DNA of 64,000 bases from Deltaproteobacteria bacterium (GTDB lineage: Bacteria > Desulfobacterota > Syntrophobacteria > Syntrophobacterales > Thermodesulforhabdaceae), in assembly GCA_019309115.1 (NCBI GenBank), contig JAFDGW010000017.1, positions 18,884 through 82,883 of the forward strand, written 5' to 3'. Shown here piece by piece: positions 1-8,310 of the stretch. Below the pieces are notes generated by a model. The model saw nothing but the letters and a program-made list of their open reading frames with translations. It ran no database searches and was not told the origin of the DNA. The stretch's first letter is position 1, and each line of letters opens with the position of its first letter. The translations under genes were made by a program, and so were the position numbers.

Positions 1-499
1 CATGTTGGGCTTTATTCCATGTTTGGTTTGCCAAAACCACAGATGCTTCCACTTGTCGCTCTGGAATCGACCAATACTTTCTAAGAAGGCGATTCTTTTC
101 TTCCTTTGACACGAGGATATATCCGTTCTTTTCATAAAATGAGATTGCCCATGAAGCAGCTGCCCAAGTTCCAATAAGGATGGGTTTCTCTGTAAGGCCT
201 TCCAGATGCTGGAGCAACTTTGTTCCGATTCCCAGTCTTTGAGCTTGTGTCCAGACGTAAGCATGACGGATGAGCGTAACCTCGCCTTTGTCCTGAATTC
301 CCATGACCCCAAGAAGCTGTCCATCACGTTCCAAGCCCCAGAAAACAACACCATTCTTGATTTCCTTCCTGAGTTCTTCCAATGGCATGTACGGCTCATG
401 CCAAAGATCTTTCGGGATAATTCCTTTATATGCTTGAGCAGCATTATTGATGATCTCAAATATCCTGTTGAAATCTGATTCCGTACATTTCCGTATCAT
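1..499 (-). CDS. GNAT-family N-acetyltransferase, C-terminal end cut by window edge
   Basis: Reading the minus strand from ATG 499 gives an open frame of 166 codons with no stop before base 1. A strong GGAGGTAAAG ribosome site precedes the ATG. The protein has the GNAT acetyl-CoA loop as QRLGIGTKLL near residues 87-96 and the usual C-terminal YEKNGY strand motif, so it should transfer an acetyl group from acetyl-CoA to an amine. The substrate cannot be told. GNAT proteins of this type run 150-170 residues, so almost the whole protein is visible. It is the only apparently intact enzyme gene in the otherwise broken left end of the window. Confidence 0.85.
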   Translation of the reverse strand, partial: MIRKCTESDFNRIFEIINNAAQAYKGIIPKDLWHEPYMPLEELRKEIKNGVVFWGLERDGQLLGVMGIQDKGEVTLIRHAYVWTQAQRLGIGTKLLQHLEGLTEKPILIGTWAAASWAISFYEKNGYILVSKEEKNRLLRKYWSIPERQVEASVVLANQTWNKAQH

Positions 500-656
500 C
501 TTTACCTCCTGCCCAACGAAGTTGCTGGTGAGTATTTTAACAAATTGCTTGTAATGTAATGTTACACTATGTAATAAGTAAAGTCACAATTTGAAACATG
601 AGTAGATCGATCTGGCTCCGCGGGAAGCCTGCTGGGGAGGTATAGTTCTATAGTGA

Positions 657-1176
657 TTGACCTTTGCCATGGCACGCATGAACACCGTCATCCACGACAT
701 GGAGGCTGACATCCGCCTGGGTGACACCATGCGCAACCCGGCCTTTAAAGACAAAGCCGGTAAGCTGCAGCAGTTTGACCTGGTGACGGCCAATCCCATG
801 TGGAATCAGAACTTTCCCACCAAGCTCTACGAGAACGACCCTTACGAGCGTTTCATTTACGGTATTCCGCCCGAATCGAGTGCAGACTGGAGCTGGCTGC
901 AGCACATGCTCGCATCGCTCAACGACCGGGGGCGCATGGCCGTGGTGCTGGATACTGGAGCGGTTTCACGCGGCAGCGGTAACCAGGCTTCGAAACGACT
1001 ACAACCTTTCGCCCAGCCGCTATGTAGCGACCAACGACCACGAGGAGGTCCTGTCCCTGGAAGACGCGGTGGTGTTGTTGCAGGAAGCAGAAGAGGAACG
1101 GGTTGAGGCGGACTGCGAGCTGCGGAAAGTGTTGCGGGTATTGGGCTTGGGAGGACTCAATGCCAAAGATTCGTGA
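657..1176 (+). pseudogene. hsdM: Type I restriction-modification methyltransferase (HsdM), truncated and frameshifted
   Basis: Two frames together encode pieces of an N6-adenine methyltransferase subunit. The first (from 657) has the lead-in to the catalytic motif, with NPMWNQ in the NPP(Y/F/W) position near residue 47, and runs to the DTGAVSRGSGNQ segment. At about 965-985 the reading frame changes, and the second frame resumes at the C-terminal NLSPSRYV region and ends at 1176. The N-terminal helical domain, about 200 residues, and the segment between the two blocks are missing; an in-frame TGA lies at 654-656. The product should be non-functional. It heads a broken M / AlbA / S / R locus in the usual type I order. 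Confidence 0.85.
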
Positions 1177-2430
1177 AAGCGAAAGCGAAACCTTGGAGTT
1201 CAAGCGCCAGTGGACGGACAAAGCCTTGGAAGACCTGGCCGCTTTTGCCAATACCGATGGAGGGACGCTTCTCATAGGCATTCGTGAAGATGGCGAAATT
1301 GTCGGAACGCAGTCGGACGATAAGGAGCTGCAGCGCATTGCGAATCTAATTGCTTCTCATCTAGGTATAACACCCTCGTCGTGTGGGCACCACTAATCGA
1401 GACTTTGCCCCGAATGAGCTTGCCCGTCACATTCTGAACCGTTCCGGTCGTCATTGGGATGACCTTCCCAGTGAATGGGGCCTGAAGGAAGCGAATAAAG
1501 AGACCGTGGCCTATTTTGCCCGCCTTGCCCGGAACAGGCTTCCACAGATTGATCCAGCTCAACCAGAGCGTGTACTGGAAAACCTTGGTCTTCTCAGCGA
1601 AGGTCGGCTTAAAAATGCAGGGGTCTTGCTCTTTGCCAAGCACCCCCAGCGCTTATTTCCTCTGGCGCAAGTACGGATCGGTATCTTTCGAGGGGATTAT
1701 ATTCTGGATAGTCACGATTTTCAGGGTACGCTGTGGCAACAACTGGATGGTGCCGTTGATCGCTTCAGGCAGATACTCAAAGTGCGCTTTGACATTCAGG
1801 TGGAGAAACCTTCACTGGAGGGGTTTCAACGCCGGGAAGTCTGGGAATACCCATTAGAAGCCCTACGGGAAGCTGTGGCAAACGCGCTAATCCATCGCGA
1901 CTACACTTATCCGGCAGACATTCAGATTCGGATAGAAGAAGACCACCTTGAGGTTTGGAGCCCGGGTGAACTACCTCCACCTCTTACGCCAGAAGCCCTT
2001 TACAGACCTCATCCCTCGGTACTGCGCAACCCCCTCATCGCACAGGCCTTCTACTTTGCTGGCATCATTGAACGCTGGGGAACGGGCACCACGCGCATCA
2101 TTGATGTAGGGGCGGGTTCTGAACCCGCCCCTACCACCAAACGCCACGGTCTGTATCCAGCCTTCAACAACTGGCAGGGCGGAGCAACTGCGCAAGATAG
2201 GACTGAATGAACGGCAGATCAAGGCAGTTCTGTATGTAAAGGAACACGGGCAAATCGGCAACAAAGAGTACCAGGAACTCACAGGTGTTAAAGAGCGCAC
2301 GGCTACATCAGAGCTTGGGGATCTTGTTAAAAAAGGAATTCTGATAAGGGTAGGAACGACGGGACGAGGGACCCGTTATGCCGCAAGAAAGGCGCAAAAG
2401 CCGCAAGAAAGGCGCAGTAATGGAGCATAA
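1160..2430 (+). pseudogene. AlbA_2/Schlafen-type ATP-binding protein (RecG-like C-terminus), broken into three frames
   Basis: ATG 1160 with a GGGAGG ribosome site opens an AlbA_2 domain (ESETLEFKRQW, then the FANTDGGTLLIGI core). The frame is lost near 1370, where about 20-25 codons appear deleted, and resumes at about 1389 (GTTNRDFAPNELARHIL) with the ATPase-like C-terminal half, including EAVANALIHRDY and ERWGTGTTRIID. A 29-bp palindromic element then sits in frame at 2106-2134. The frame fails again near 2175, and the final winged-helix segment (ERTATSELGDLVKKGIL) continues in another frame to TAA 2428. Such proteins are common between hsdM and hsdS and are thought to be accessory regulators or ATPases. 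This copy should be dead. Confidence 0.8.
2106..2134. repeat. 29-bp palindromic element inside the AlbA-domain pseudogene
   Basis: The arms GTAGGGGCGGGTTC and GAACCCGCCCCTAC are perfect inverted repeats around a single T. Read in the host frame the element encodes VGAGSEPAPT. The same element, differing at one arm base and 2 bp longer, lies in trpF at 7828-7858 and encodes the same peptide. Confidence 0.9.
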
Positions 2431-2514
2431 GGCGCATGAAAGGGCTCAAGAAGGGCTCGGAGACGGCTCAAAGGCGCCAGAATGGGACCATAAAGGGGCC
2501 AAAGGGGAATGACC

Positions 2515-3261
2515 ATGCCTGAGAAGCGTGGTGTGAGCACGCGAAATGCCACGGACCTCCCCGAAGGTTTCAAGACGACCGAACTCGGCCCTTTGCCGGA
2601 GGAGTGGCGGGTGGTGCGGTTGGGAGAAGTAGCAAACGTAAAAGGCGGTAAGCGCTTACCCAAAGGTCATAAATTTTCTAGGAAACCTACACCTTACCCA
2701 TATATTCGCGTTGTAGATTTTCGGAATGGTGCTATTAACAAAGCCAACCTTAAGTTCCTTACACCTGAGGATTATCAATTGCTCAAACGATATACAATCT
2801 CCTCAAAGGACGTGTACATATCCGTCGCAGGTACAATTGGCTTAGTAGGAGTTGTTCCTCCAGACCTAGATGGTGCAAACCTTACAGAAAACGCGGCAAA
2901 AATCGTTCTCAATGATAAAAGGCTCGATCAGCTTTTTCTCGTCTATGCGCTTAGCAGTGAACGAGGGCAAGAGCAAATTCATCAACGTGCCACTAAAACT
3001 TCTCAACCTAAGTTGGCTTTAACACGTATTAGACAGATTCCTATTCCCCTTCCACCCATCCTCGAACAGCGCGAAATCGCCCGCATCCTGATGACCGTGG
3101 ACCGCAAGATCGAGGTCGAGGAGAACCGCAAGCGGGCCCTGGAGGGGCTGTTTAAATCCTTGCTCCATCACCTTATGACGGCTAAGGTCCGAATGCCGAA
3201 GGAGGTAGTAGAGCAGTTCGAAGGTCCTGGCGAGACCCATGCCGGAGAGGAGGGGCTATAA
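2515..3261 (+). CDS. hsdS: Type I restriction enzyme specificity subunit (HsdS), single target-recognition domain
   Basis: The protein opens with the typical linker TELGPLPEEWRVVRLGEV, followed by one target-recognition domain with GTIGLVG and KTSQPKLA blocks, then the conserved helical spacer beginning LPPILEQREIARIL. Full HsdS proteins carry two recognition domains and about 400-450 residues; this one has about 248 and only one domain. It is either a genuine half-S subunit that could dimerise or a shortened remnant. ATG 2515 is preferred because AAAGGGG lies 7 bases upstream; an in-frame ATG at 2509 is too close to it. With hsdM and hsdR both broken, it has no working partner here. Confidence 0.8.
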   Translation: MPEKRGVSTRNATDLPEGFKTTELGPLPEEWRVVRLGEVANVKGGKRLPKGHKFSRKPTPYPYIRVVDFRNGAINKANLKFLTPEDYQLLKRYTISSKDVYISVAGTIGLVGVVPPDLDGANLTENAAKIVLNDKRLDQLFLVYALSSERGQEQIHQRATKTSQPKLALTRIRQIPIPLPPILEQREIARILMTVDRKIEVEENRKRALEGLFKSLLHHLMTAKVRMPKEVVEQFEGPGETHAGEEGL

Positions 3262-3289
3262 TGGATATCCCGATCCTGGAGGAGGAACC

Positions 3290-3718
3290 TTGAGGCTTGG
3301 CGGTGAACGCCACACGGTGCAGGAGCCTCTTATCCGCTACGCCCAGGAAGCGGGCTGGACTTACCTGCCCCCACAAGAGGCCCTGCGCCTTCGCGGTGGT
3401 GAAGATAGCCCCATCCTGAAAATGGTGCTGGTGAAACAGCTCCAGCGCCTCAACCACGGCGTGGTGGACTCGGTGGCCAAGGCCGAAGAAGTCATTGCGC
3501 GTCTGGTGCGGGTTCGGCCCAACATTGAAGGGAACTTTAAGGCCTGGGAATATCTCAAAGGGCTAAAAACCGTCTTTGTGGAGGCCGAGCGCCGGGAGAA
3601 GAATCTTTGCCTGCTCGACCCCTATCATCCCGAAGTAAACGCCTTTCACATCGCCGACGAGTTCCGTTTCATTTCGGGTCCCACCGTCATCCGCGCTGAC
3701 GTGGTGCTTTTGACGTAA
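3290..3718 (+). pseudogene. hsdR: Type I restriction enzyme R subunit (HsdR), N-terminal fragment
   Basis: The frame encodes about 142 residues of an HsdR N-terminal region, including VQEPLIRYAQEAGWTY and the stretch up to GPTVIRADVVLLT, just where the nuclease domain should begin. Family members run to about 1,000 residues, so the nuclease and helicase parts are absent. The stop TAA at 3716-3718 lies inside a tandem-repeat tract, so the truncation coincides with it. TTG 3290 is the likely start because GGAGGAGGAA sits just upstream; an in-frame ATG at 3239 overlaps hsdS without such a site. It cannot restrict DNA. Confidence 0.8.
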
Positions 3719-3764
3719 GACGTAAGACGTGAGACGTAAGACGCATCACGCATCACGTATCACG
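3712..3764. repeat. Tandem GACGTAAGACGT / GCATCACGTATCACG repeat tract at a truncation junction
   Basis: About four degenerate copies of a GACGTAAGA-like unit are followed by about three copies of a CATCACG-like unit. The stop codon of the plus-strand hsdR fragment (3716-3718) and that of the minus-strand DUF5615 toxin (3753-3755) both lie inside the tract, and both proteins are shorter than their families. The tract therefore looks like the scar of a deletion or insertion that cut both genes. Confidence 0.85.
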
Positions 3765-4001
3765 TTTTGAGGGTCTCAGGAGCAGAACGCCACCGTGAGA
3801 ACCCGAAGGGTAACGATGGATATTTGCAAAGCCTTTATCTGCCGTAATCAAAAACATTCCTTCTCTCTGGACCGCTTCCCAGAGGTCCTCATCCTTCCAG
3901 CCGCTCATGTTTTCTTCCGTCACAGTCTCTGCGTGGTAACCCCGTTTACGCAGTAGCTCAGCAATGCTCCGGGGAAGATTTTCATCAACCTTGATTTTCA
4001 T
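3753..4001 (-). CDS. DUF5615 PIN-like toxin, C-terminally truncated
   Basis: The 82-residue product starts MKIKVDENLPRS and has the ENMSGWKDEDLW and ITADKGF motifs of DUF5615, a PIN-like nuclease fold in which the acidic residues of DENLP and ADKGF are expected to hold the metal. Family members are usually about 110-120 residues; here the sequence ends after LLLRPSKRDT inside the repeat tract, so the last helices are missing. Its ATG overlaps the stop of the upstream DUF433 gene by 4 bp, the usual antitoxin-toxin arrangement. Activity of the shortened protein is doubtful. Confidence 0.8.
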   Translation of the reverse strand: MKIKVDENLPRSIAELLRKRGYHAETVTEENMSGWKDEDLWEAVQREGMFLITADKGFANIHRYPSGSHGGVLLLRPSKRDT

Positions 4002-4237
4002 GTGGTGTCCTCTTCGGTCAGAGGAAGCAGAATATCGTCCCGAAGAACCTCCGCCGCATAGGCCAGAGCGGCTTTCACATCGTCAACGGTCACGGGGTAC
4101 TCGCGGGTTATTTCCTCGTAACTCAGACCCTCCGCCACAGCACCGACCAGAGCTGATACGGTCACTCTGGTGCCTCTTATTGACGGCTCCCCGTGGTTAA
4201 CTTCTGGATTGACAACGATTCTTTTTCTCCAATCCAT
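3998..4237 (-). CDS. DUF433 antitoxin
   Basis: This complete 79-residue protein carries the DUF433 signature: RIVVNPEVNHGEPSIRGTRV near the N-terminus, then the helix-turn-helix region around EGLSYEEITREYP. DUF433 proteins pair with DUF5615 toxins and are thought to bind and neutralise them and to repress their own operon. The downstream toxin start overlaps this stop (ATGA), so the two are translationally coupled. The antitoxin appears intact although its partner is truncated, as expected if the toxin was lost first. Confidence 0.85.
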   Translation of the reverse strand: MDWRKRIVVNPEVNHGEPSIRGTRVTVSALVGAVAEGLSYEEITREYPVTVDDVKAALAYAAEVLRDDILLPLTEEDTT

Positions 4238-4480
4238 TATCGCTCCCTGTGTCGAAATTCCGCCGGGGACATCTGAAGCCCTCCGCGGCTCCAGAACCCG
4301 GCTTTATCCCGCGTGCCTTTTTCTGTGCTTCTTCCAGCAACTCACAATACCGGCCTTTTCGGCACATGTAAACAACCGCAAGGCGGGAGTACACAAAAAA
4401 TTGTGTCTTTTTATCGGTTGTTTTAGTTCGTTGAATTATAAAGGGTGAAAAGCATATTTTGCATGGAGGTAGATGTAACA
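4238..4480. other. Intergenic stretch without a supportable gene
   Basis: It separates the divergently oriented antitoxin gene and the IS256 remnant. A minus-strand frame of 94 codons overlaps it and the antitoxin, but has no recognisable domain. The right half is AT-rich and probably contains the antitoxin promoter, though I cannot assign boxes. Confidence 0.5.
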
Positions 4481-4883
4481 ATGAGGAACTCAGATGTAAA
4501 TAAGCTTTTGGAGGAATTGAGGAAGCTTGTTTTGACGGAAGAGGGTTTGAAGCAGGTGACAGAAGTTCTTCTTAATTGGATTATGCAAAAAGAAATTGGG
4601 AATCTGGATTTGAGTGTTCCCAGAGATAGGAATGGATTATTTAGGCCAGCAATTCTTCCCGAACACTGGAAAAGGGCTGATGGAGCTTTTCAGGATTTGG
4701 AGCTATTCTCCATCGAGGCTTAAGGCCTTGCTTCGGTCTCTCAATTTGCCTTATTCGCCTCAGCAGATAGATGAGCTTAAGGATGAGCTTTACCGGAAGG
4801 CTCGAGAACTTCGAAGCAGGGAACTTCCAGAGGAAGTATTTGCTCTTTTTATTGATCCTGAATCCGTGAGGAAAATGCAGTAA
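4481..4883 (+). pseudogene. IS256-family transposase remnant
   Basis: ATG 4481 begins an N-terminal IS256-type transposase segment with GNLDLSVPRDRNGLF, the family's conserved L.VPRDR block. Near 4695-4705 the frame shifts, and the second frame carries SPSRLKALLRSLNLPYS and EVFALFID, matching the part just before the catalytic DDE core. The frame ends at 4883 after the unrelated tail PESVRKMQ. The DDE domain, roughly 250 residues, is absent and no terminal inverted repeats were found, so this is a dead fragment that cannot move. Confidence 0.75.
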
Positions 4884-5024
4884 ATGCGCCTCAACCTCAC
4901 CCGAGGCATTTATGCCCTCCTCTGTTGCGTTTTTACTCCAGATTGGTCATATTCCTTCTGTGGCTGGAAGTATGTTACATTGAGCGATAAAGGATGCATG
5001 ATATGCTGCAAAACGAGGCATTGG

Positions 5025-5393
5025 ATGCCAAAAAAAATTTTGGAGCGGATGAAGCAAGCTGTTGGTGCTAAAACAGACGAACAGCTTGCTCGTGGGCTTG
5101 GTACGCGACGGAGCACCATTACGAACTGGCGTTCGAGGAGAAGTATTCCGTTTGAGAAGGTGGTTTTGTTCTGTCGAAAGTACAGCGTCAGTCCCACATG
5201 GCTTATTTTTGGAGTGGGTCCCCGTGATCTGCGGGATCTCCGAAAGGTCACGGAAGAAAGACTGAAACTGCTTGAGCTCATGGAAGATCTGGACGAGGCA
5301 GACATTCAGCAGGTTATGATTTATGTTGGTGATAAGGTGCGAATCAGGGATTTGGAAAAAGAATTGCGAGAGCTTCGAAAATATCTTGAATAG
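5025..5393 (+). CDS. Small phage-repressor-like helix-turn-helix protein
   Basis: ATG 5025 gives a 122-residue protein beginning MPKKILERMKQAVGAKTDEQ; the longer frame from 4884 has no family-like N-terminus. Residues about 15-55 form a CI-type helix-turn-helix (DEQLARGLGTRRSTITNWRSR), followed by SVSPTWLIFGVGP, a segment typical of phage-repressor-like HTH proteins. The C-terminus is a charged helix (KELRELRKYLE) likely to dimerise. There is no LexA/S24 peptidase domain, so it is not a full self-cleaving repressor. Its target is unknown. It stands alone between an IS remnant and a tRNA gene and may be a leftover of an integrated element. Confidence 0.7.
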   Translation: MPKKILERMKQAVGAKTDEQLARGLGTRRSTITNWRSRRSIPFEKVVLFCRKYSVSPTWLIFGVGPRDLRDLRKVTEERLKLLELMEDLDEADIQQVMIYVGDKVRIRDLEKELRELRKYLE

Positions 5394-5525
5394 GGCGCAG
5401 TTTTGTTGTATAGTGCGGCTGTATACGTATAAAAGATTATGTAAGAAGGTTCGGCAGTTCTGTGGGTGAAGGTCGTGAATTTCGATGCCTGCATGGAATC
5501 CGGCCTTCGGCACCACAGAAGGGAA

Positions 5526-5602
5526 GCGGGAGTAGCTCAGCTGGCTAGAGCATCAGCCTTCCAAGCTGAGGGTCGCGGGTTCGAAGCCCGTCTCCCGCTC
5601 CA
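5526..5602 (+). tRNA. tRNA-Gly (anticodon TCC), CCA encoded
   Basis: A full cloverleaf is visible: acceptor GCGGGAG pairs with CTCCCGC, the D-arm contains AGCTCAGCTGGCTAGAGC, the anticodon stem TCAGC/GCTGA encloses loop CTTCCAA with anticodon TCC, and the T-arm is GCGGGTTCGAAGCCCGT. CCA is encoded at 5600-5602. A run of six Ts at 5603-5608 follows at once and overlaps the trpA stop codon on the other strand. The gene marks the right border of the decayed accessory region. Confidence 0.97.
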
Positions 5603-5606
5603 TTTT

Positions 5607-6407
5607 TTAGCGATGTTGTGCTTGCTTGTAGGCTTTAACCTGTTTTTCTAGTTGTTCCAGGAGCTCATCGGATTTTCCAAATTTTTCTATGGTCCTCACA
5701 AAGGCACTTCCGATGACTATTCCATCTGCAATAGCCGAAATCTTTCTCACCTGCTCTGGTTCAGATATTCCAAAACCCACACAAACGGGAAGATTAGTAT
5801 AAACTTTGACCGACTGAACCATTGAAGATATTTCATCATAATCAAGACCTTTACTGCCAGTAACTCCCGTTTTTGAAATGAGGTAAATGAAACCAGAAGC
5901 ATCTCTCACGATGGCTTCTATACGTTCCGGTGGAGTCGTTGGCGCAATCAACCTGATGAAGTCAATTTCGTTGCCGCTCCACTGTACCAGAAACTCATGT
6001 GCTTCTTCGGGCGGAAGATCTACGACAAGAATGCCATCAACACCGGCATCTACCAAAGATTCGTACAGTTTTCCTGCACCGAACCTGAATAGTGGATTGT
6101 AATAACTAAACAAAACCAGAGGAATATTTGTTTGTTTTTTTACGGATCGAGCCAGCTGAATAACATCTCTAAGGGTGGTTCCGCTCCGTAATGACCTCAT
6201 AGATGCCCGCTGTATTACCGGTCCATCGGCTGTTGGATCCGAAAATGGAACTCCCAGTTCAATTATGTCAACGCCGGCTCTTGCCAGCGTGAGAACTATT
6301 TCCAAAGAAAATTCCAGATCAGGATCACCGGCGGTAACGAAACCAACCAGTGCTTTCTCGGTTTTGTTGTTCCTTAGTTTTTCGAATTTTCGACCTATTT
6401 CACTCAT
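5607..6407 (-). CDS. trpA: Tryptophan synthase alpha chain
   Basis: TrpA cleaves indole-3-glycerol phosphate to indole and glyceraldehyde-3-phosphate in the alpha2beta2 complex with TrpB. The two catalytic acids are present, Glu50 in [11 protein letters not shown] and Asp61 in TADGP, and the phosphate-binding GFGIS and GSAFV segments follow. Length (266 residues) is normal. ATG 6407 is preferred over 6416 because GGGAG lies 9 bases before it and only 2 before the other. The start overlaps the trpB stop by 8 bp. It is the last gene of the operon, and its stop lies 4 bp from the 3' end of the convergent tRNA-Gly. Confidence 0.97.
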   Translation of the reverse strand: MSEIGRKFEKLRNNKTEKALVGFVTAGDPDLEFSLEIVLTLARAGVDIIELGVPFSDPTADGPVIQRASMRSLRSGTTLRDVIQLARSVKKQTNIPLVLFSYYNPLFRFGAGKLYESLVDAGVDGILVVDLPPEEAHEFLVQWSGNEIDFIRLIAPTTPPERIEAIVRDASGFIYLISKTGVTGSKGLDYDEISSMVQSVKVYTNLPVCVGFGISEPEQVRKISAIADGIVIGSAFVRTIEKFGKSDELLEQLEKQVKAYKQAQHR

Positions 6408-7614
6408 CCTTTCCATCTCCCTTTAAGTGCTGCAACACAATTTCAAGATCCTTATCACCCCGACCGGAAAGATTAACAATTATGATAGTGTCTGCACTCC
6501 TGTTGGCTGCTTCTTTAATGGCATGCGCAAGGGCGTGTGAACTTTCTAGGGCAGGAAGTATCCCCTCCTGCCGTGATAAAGTGTGGAAAGCATCAAGTGC
6601 TTCAAAGTCCGTTACTGCGACATAGCGCACCCTGCCTATGTCTTTCAGATAAGCATGTTCAGGCCCAACCCCCGGGTAATCCAGCCCGGCCGAAACGGAG
6701 TGGGCTTCGAGTATCTGTCCATCGTCGGTTTGGAGTACGTAGGATTTGGACCCATGCAAGACTCCAATAGCCCCCGCGCCAAGGGTAGCGGCATGTTTTC
6801 CAGTCTTTACCCCCCTTCCGGCCGCTTCAACGCCGATCATTTCAACAGGATCACTGAGAAACTCGTAAAAAAGCCCCATTGAGTTGCTTCCTCCACCAAC
6901 GCAGGCAATCAAAACATCGGGCAGCCGTTCTTCCTTCTCGAGTATTTGCTTCTTTGCTTCCTTTCCAATGACTCTCTGAAATTCTCGTACCATGACCGGG
7001 TACGGATGAGGGCCGGCAACAGATCCGATGACGTAAAAGGTATCTCTAACAGTTGAGACCCAATGCCTCATGGCTTCGTTCATCGCATCTTTGAGTGTTC
7101 CCGTGCCGGTTTCAACCGGTATAACCTCGGCGCCGAGAAGTTCCATACGTTTCACATTCGGTGCCTGACGTTTTATATCTTCTACTCCCATGAAGATTTT
7201 GCATTCGAGTCCAAGCAGAGCTGCGGCCGTAGCAGTCGCTACACCGTGCTGACCGGCACCCGTTTCTGCTATGACCTTGCTCTTGCCCATGCGCTTAGTC
7301 AGTAAAGCCTGACCAATGGTGTTGTTAATCTTGTGTGCTCCCGTGTGTGCCAGGTCCTCACGCTTCAGATATATCTTAGCTCCGCCGATATGATCGGATA
7401 GATTTTGGGCATAGTAGAGCGGTGTCGGCCTTCCGACATAATACCTGAGGTATTTTTCCATTTCCTTGGAAAAACTTGGGTCTCCAAGGACTATTTCGCG
7501 AAAAGCCTCTTCAAGTTCCAGAAGGGCTGGCATGAGAGACTCCGCTACGTACCTTCCTCCATAGGGACCAAAATGACCGCGGTTATCAGGTTGCAAATAC
7601 GCTGTGTTACTCAT
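6400..7614 (-). CDS. trpB: Tryptophan synthase beta chain
   Basis: TrpB joins indole to serine using pyridoxal phosphate. Lys95 in HTGAHKINN is the cofactor lysine, GGGSNSMG binds the cofactor phosphate, and the protein begins with the family's [11 protein letters not shown] block. At 404 residues it is full length and belongs to the ordinary TrpB1 type that pairs with TrpA. It lies 12 bp downstream of trpF and overlaps trpA. Confidence 0.97.
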   Translation of the reverse strand: MSNTAYLQPDNRGHFGPYGGRYVAESLMPALLELEEAFREIVLGDPSFSKEMEKYLRYYVGRPTPLYYAQNLSDHIGGAKIYLKREDLAHTGAHKINNTIGQALLTKRMGKSKVIAETGAGQHGVATATAAALLGLECKIFMGVEDIKRQAPNVKRMELLGAEVIPVETGTGTLKDAMNEAMRHWVSTVRDTFYVIGSVAGPHPYPVMVREFQRVIGKEAKKQILEKEERLPDVLIACVGGGSNSMGLFYEFLSDPVEMIGVEAAGRGVKTGKHAATLGAGAIGVLHGSKSYVLQTDDGQILEAHSVSAGLDYPGVGPEHAYLKDIGRVRYVAVTDFEALDAFHTLSRQEGILPALESSHALAHAIKEAANRSADTIIIVNLSGRGDKDLEIVLQHLKGDGKDE

Positions 7615-7626
7615 GGATGTCTCCTT

Positions 7627-8310
7627 TTATTTTTGCTTTTCAAGTTCTTTAAGGCTTTCTAACAAGAGCCTTACTTTTTCGAGGTCTTTTTTCCCAGGTT
7701 CTTTTTCCACACCACTGCTCAAATCTATACCGTCCGGTCTGGCGGAGCGAACGGCTTCGACCACATTGTCAGGGGTCAGTCCACCGGCAAGTATAATGGG
7801 AACAGAAGCAGGGTTGTGAACCTTGTTAGTAGGGGCGGGTTCTGAACCTGCCCCTACTTCTGCCACTTCACCCCAGTTCCAGATTCTACCGGTTCCGCCG
7901 TAGCCGTGTTTTCCGCTTTCAAAAAGCGCCATGGAACAACTATAGCGGGGCAAGTCGGCAAATGAAGGCTTCTTTCGGGCAAAAAAAGCCTTGCAGACGG
8001 TAAGAGCTTCTTTTTCCAGCCGTTGAGTCCAGTCCGGAGGTTCATTACCATGAAGCTGAGCCACATGTATGCCGGTGCTATCTCGAATACGCAGTATTTC
8101 TTCAGGCGTCAGGTTCACGAAGACGCCAAAGCACCTAACATGATCGTTAATTTCCCGTATTATTTCTGCTGCTCGACCTGGAGTAATATACCTCGGGCTT
8201 TTTTCGTAAAAGACGAAGCCTATGGCATCGACTCCCAGCTTTGCGCAGCCCAGTGCGTCGTCCATGTTTGTTATGCCGCAAATCTTTACGAATAGACTAT
8301 TTGCCGCCAT
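7627..8310 (-). CDS. trpF: Phosphoribosylanthranilate isomerase with an in-frame palindromic insertion
   Basis: TrpF isomerises N-(5-phosphoribosyl)anthranilate to CdRP. The catalytic Cys lies in VKICGIT near residue 11, and the C-terminal phosphate site IILAGGLTPDNV and DLSSGVE, with the catalytic Asp, are intact. The protein has 227 residues against about 200-210 usually. The excess lies between WNWGEV and IILAGG, about 29 residues where roughly 12-15 are normal, and contains VGAGSEPAPT encoded by the palindrome at 7828-7858. Because both flanking blocks remain in frame and conserved, the enzyme is probably still active, with the extra peptide in a surface loop. It overlaps the end of trpC by 14 bp. 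Confidence 0.95.
   Translation of the reverse strand: MAANSLFVKICGITNMDDALGCAKLGVDAIGFVFYEKSPRYITPGRAAEIIREINDHVRCFGVFVNLTPEEILRIRDSTGIHVAQLHGNEPPDWTQRLEKEALTVCKAFFARKKPSFADLPRYSCSMALFESGKHGYGGTGRIWNWGEVAEVGAGSEPAPTNKVHNPASVPIILAGGLTPDNVVEAVRSARPDGIDLSSGVEKEPGKKDLEKVRLLLESLKELEKQK
7828..7858. repeat. 31-bp palindromic element inserted in trpF
   Basis: Arms AGTAGGGGCGGGTTC and GAACCTGCCCCTACT form an inverted repeat with one mismatch around a central T. In the trpF frame it encodes VGAGSEPAPT. The same element is at 2106-2134, in the opposite orientation relative to the window but read in the same phase by its host gene. Confidence 0.95.

Noticed and set aside
206..478. Plus-strand frame of 90 codons
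   Set aside because: It lies fully antisense to the GNAT gene, whose minus-strand frame has a ribosome site and clear motifs.
3712..3764. Possible CRISPR array
   Set aside because: Units are about 9-10 bases without unique spacers and there are no cas genes.
4197..4481. Minus-strand frame of 94 codons upstream of the antitoxin
   Set aside because: It overlaps the DUF433 start in another frame, has no ribosome site and no recognisable domain.
4947..5516. Minus-strand frame of 189 codons
   Set aside because: It is antisense to the HTH gene, with no start signal or domain.
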